From JAEHDI01 sp035455185 (GTDB lineage Bacteria > Acidobacteriota > Terriglobia > Bryobacterales > Bryobacteraceae): a stretch of 5,815 nucleotides of DNA. The DNA lies in the NCBI GenBank assembly GCA_035455185.1, contig DATIFQ010000354.1, positions 1-5,815 on the forward strand, in the 5' to 3' direction. Positions 4,982 through 5,815 of this stretch are shown here, in pieces; position 1 is the first letter of the stretch, and every line of letters begins with the position of its first letter. A program made the translations under genes and the position numbers. The notes under the pieces were generated by a model that saw nothing but the letters and a program-made list of their open reading frames with translations, did not search any database and was not told the DNA's origin.

Positions 4982-5815
4982 ATGAATCGTCGAAGCTTCT
5001 TAGCCGCTCTTTCGGCCCCGGTGCTGTCACCCGTGACGGCGCCGGGCCGCGTCCCGCAGAACCTACGGATGACCGACGTACAGGTGGTGGTGACCAATCC
5101 GAACCGGGCGTCGGCGGGGAACTACGTGCTGGTGAAGGTAATCACGAGCGAGCCGGGTCTATACGGCTGGGGCGACGCCACCTGCACGGGCAGCGAACTC
5201 GGCATCGCGAAATTCCTCGAGGAACACCTGAAGCCGGCGATGATCGGCAGGAATCCGATGCGAATCGAGGACATTTGGCAGACGTTGTTCCTGCTGCCCT
5301 ACTATCGCTCGGGCTCCGTGCAGATGTCCGCGATCAGCGGCGTGGACATGGCGCTCTGGGACATCAAGGGCAAAGTGGCTGCGCTGCCGGTATACGAGCT
5401 TCTCGGCGGCAGGGCGCGGGAGAAGTTGCTAACGTACACGAGCGTCGGCGGCCGCAACTTCCAGGAAGTGGAAGACGGCGTCCGGCGGCTGATGGAGAAG
5501 GGCTACAAGGTCATTAAGGTTCAGGTGGCGCCGCCCGGCGCGGAGTCGGGCTACGCCGTTCCGTCGAGCGAACGCCAGCAGGCGGCGACGAAGAAAGCCT
5601 TCGACGGGGGAGTGCCACCGGAAGAGACCTGGGAACCGGGCCCGTACGTTCGGACACTTCCGAAGCTCTTCGAGCACTTGCGGAAGACAGTGGGCGAGGA
5701 AATCGAACTGCTGCACGACGTCCACGAGCGCGTGACGCCGAGCCAGGCGATTGTGCTTGCCAAGGCGGTCGAGCGATATAACCTGTTTTACTTCGAGGAC
5801 CCGCTGCGGCCGGAG
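4982..5815 (+). CDS. Tat-exported mannonate dehydratase (ManD/RspA)-like enolase-superfamily protein (3' end outside window)
   Basis: The first 278 codons are present and the frame is open to the window edge. The N-terminus MNRRSFLAALSAPVLS is a short twin-arginine signal (RRSFL at 3-7). The capping domain includes YGWGDATCTG (61-70), QMSAISGVDMALWDIKGK (114-131) and LPVYELLGG (135-143). The barrel domain has GYKVIKVQ (174-181), then SGYAVPSS (189-196), LLHDVHERVTP (243-253) and FYFEDPLRPE (269-278). These are hallmarks of the mannonate dehydratase subgroup: D246 and E272 as metal ligands, H248 as the likely acid, and Y191 twelve residues after K179. In ManD the residue at K179 is normally Arg (R147 in the Novosphingobium enzyme, with Y159 and H212, from memory). 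The third metal ligand and final His fall outside the window. ManD converts D-mannonate to 2-keto-3-deoxygluconate, but many relatives act on gluconate or have low activity, so substrate is open. It follows its superfamily relative by 6 bp. Confidence 0.88.
   Translation, partial: MNRRSFLAALSAPVLSPVTAPGRVPQNLRMTDVQVVVTNPNRASAGNYVLVKVITSEPGLYGWGDATCTGSELGIAKFLEEHLKPAMIGRNPMRIEDIWQTLFLLPYYRSGSVQMSAISGVDMALWDIKGKVAALPVYELLGGRAREKLLTYTSVGGRNFQEVEDGVRRLMEKGYKVIKVQVAPPGAESGYAVPSSERQQAATKKAFDGGVPPEETWEPGPYVRTLPKLFEHLRKTVGEEIELLHDVHERVTPSQAIVLAKAVERYNLFYFEDPLRPE

Noticed and set aside
4936..5517. A 193-codon plus-strand frame overlapping the start of the ManD-like gene
   Set aside because: It is out of frame with the ManD-like gene, and only that other frame gives the twin-arginine signal and ManD motifs.
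1..5815. Search for insertion sequences, CRISPR repeats, tRNA or rRNA genes, riboswitches and toxin-antitoxin pairs
   Set aside because: No transposase motif, spaced direct repeats, tRNA-like fold or conserved RNA element was seen; coding sequences fill nearly all of the window.

Overview
The window looks like chromosomal DNA from a GC-rich, Gram-negative soil-type bacterium. The best guess is an acidobacterium of the Solibacter/Bryobacterales kind, or possibly a planctomycete-like lineage. This is inferred from the gene types (Tat-exported enolase-superfamily enzymes, a secreted ceramidase-domain protein, a TIM-barrel sugar isomerase of the type common in those genomes) and from strong G/C bias at third codon positions. 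No mobile element, rRNA, tRNA, CRISPR array or phage gene is visible. Both end genes are cut by the window edge.

Layout: two genes run leftward and three rightward from a 93-bp divergent intergenic region (1817-1909). Leftward: a xylose-isomerase-like TIM-barrel sugar isomerase/epimerase (1816-857, GTG start, strong Shine-Dalgarno), then 47 bp later a secreted protein with a neutral-ceramidase-type N-terminal domain (809 to beyond position 1). Rightward: a putative secreted GH123-like/DUF4091-like glycoside hydrolase (1910-3544), then 75 bp holding an inverted repeat and a good sigma-70-like promoter, then two adjacent enolase-superfamily genes 6 bp apart. These are a mandelate-racemase/muconate-lactonizing-like enzyme (3620-4975) and a mannonate-dehydratase (ManD/RspA)-like enzyme (4982 to beyond 5815).

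How they may work together (inference): the locus reads as a small carbohydrate-use island. A secreted glycosidase-like protein would release sugars, two exported acid-sugar dehydratase/racemase-type enzymes would act on sugar acids, and a cytoplasmic isomerase/epimerase would process a keto-sugar. Both enolase-family proteins carry twin-arginine N-termini, so they are predicted to fold in the cytoplasm and act outside it, whereas the best-studied members of these families are cytosolic.

The most notable sequence details are: (i) the ceramidase-like protein lacks the usual metal-binding His-x-His-x-Gly-Pro-Asp segment, as if about 8 residues had been removed in frame; (ii) the first enolase-family enzyme keeps the exact mandelate-racemase spacing of its metal ligands and His-Asp dyad, but has Lys-x-Asp in place of Lys-x-Lys and an insertion of about 35 residues; (iii) the ManD-like enzyme has Lys where ManD enzymes usually have Arg; (iv) the glycosidase gene has no Shine-Dalgarno and an inverted repeat running into its start codon. 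I see no clearly new type of biological system; the novelty is at the level of enzyme variants and their arrangement.
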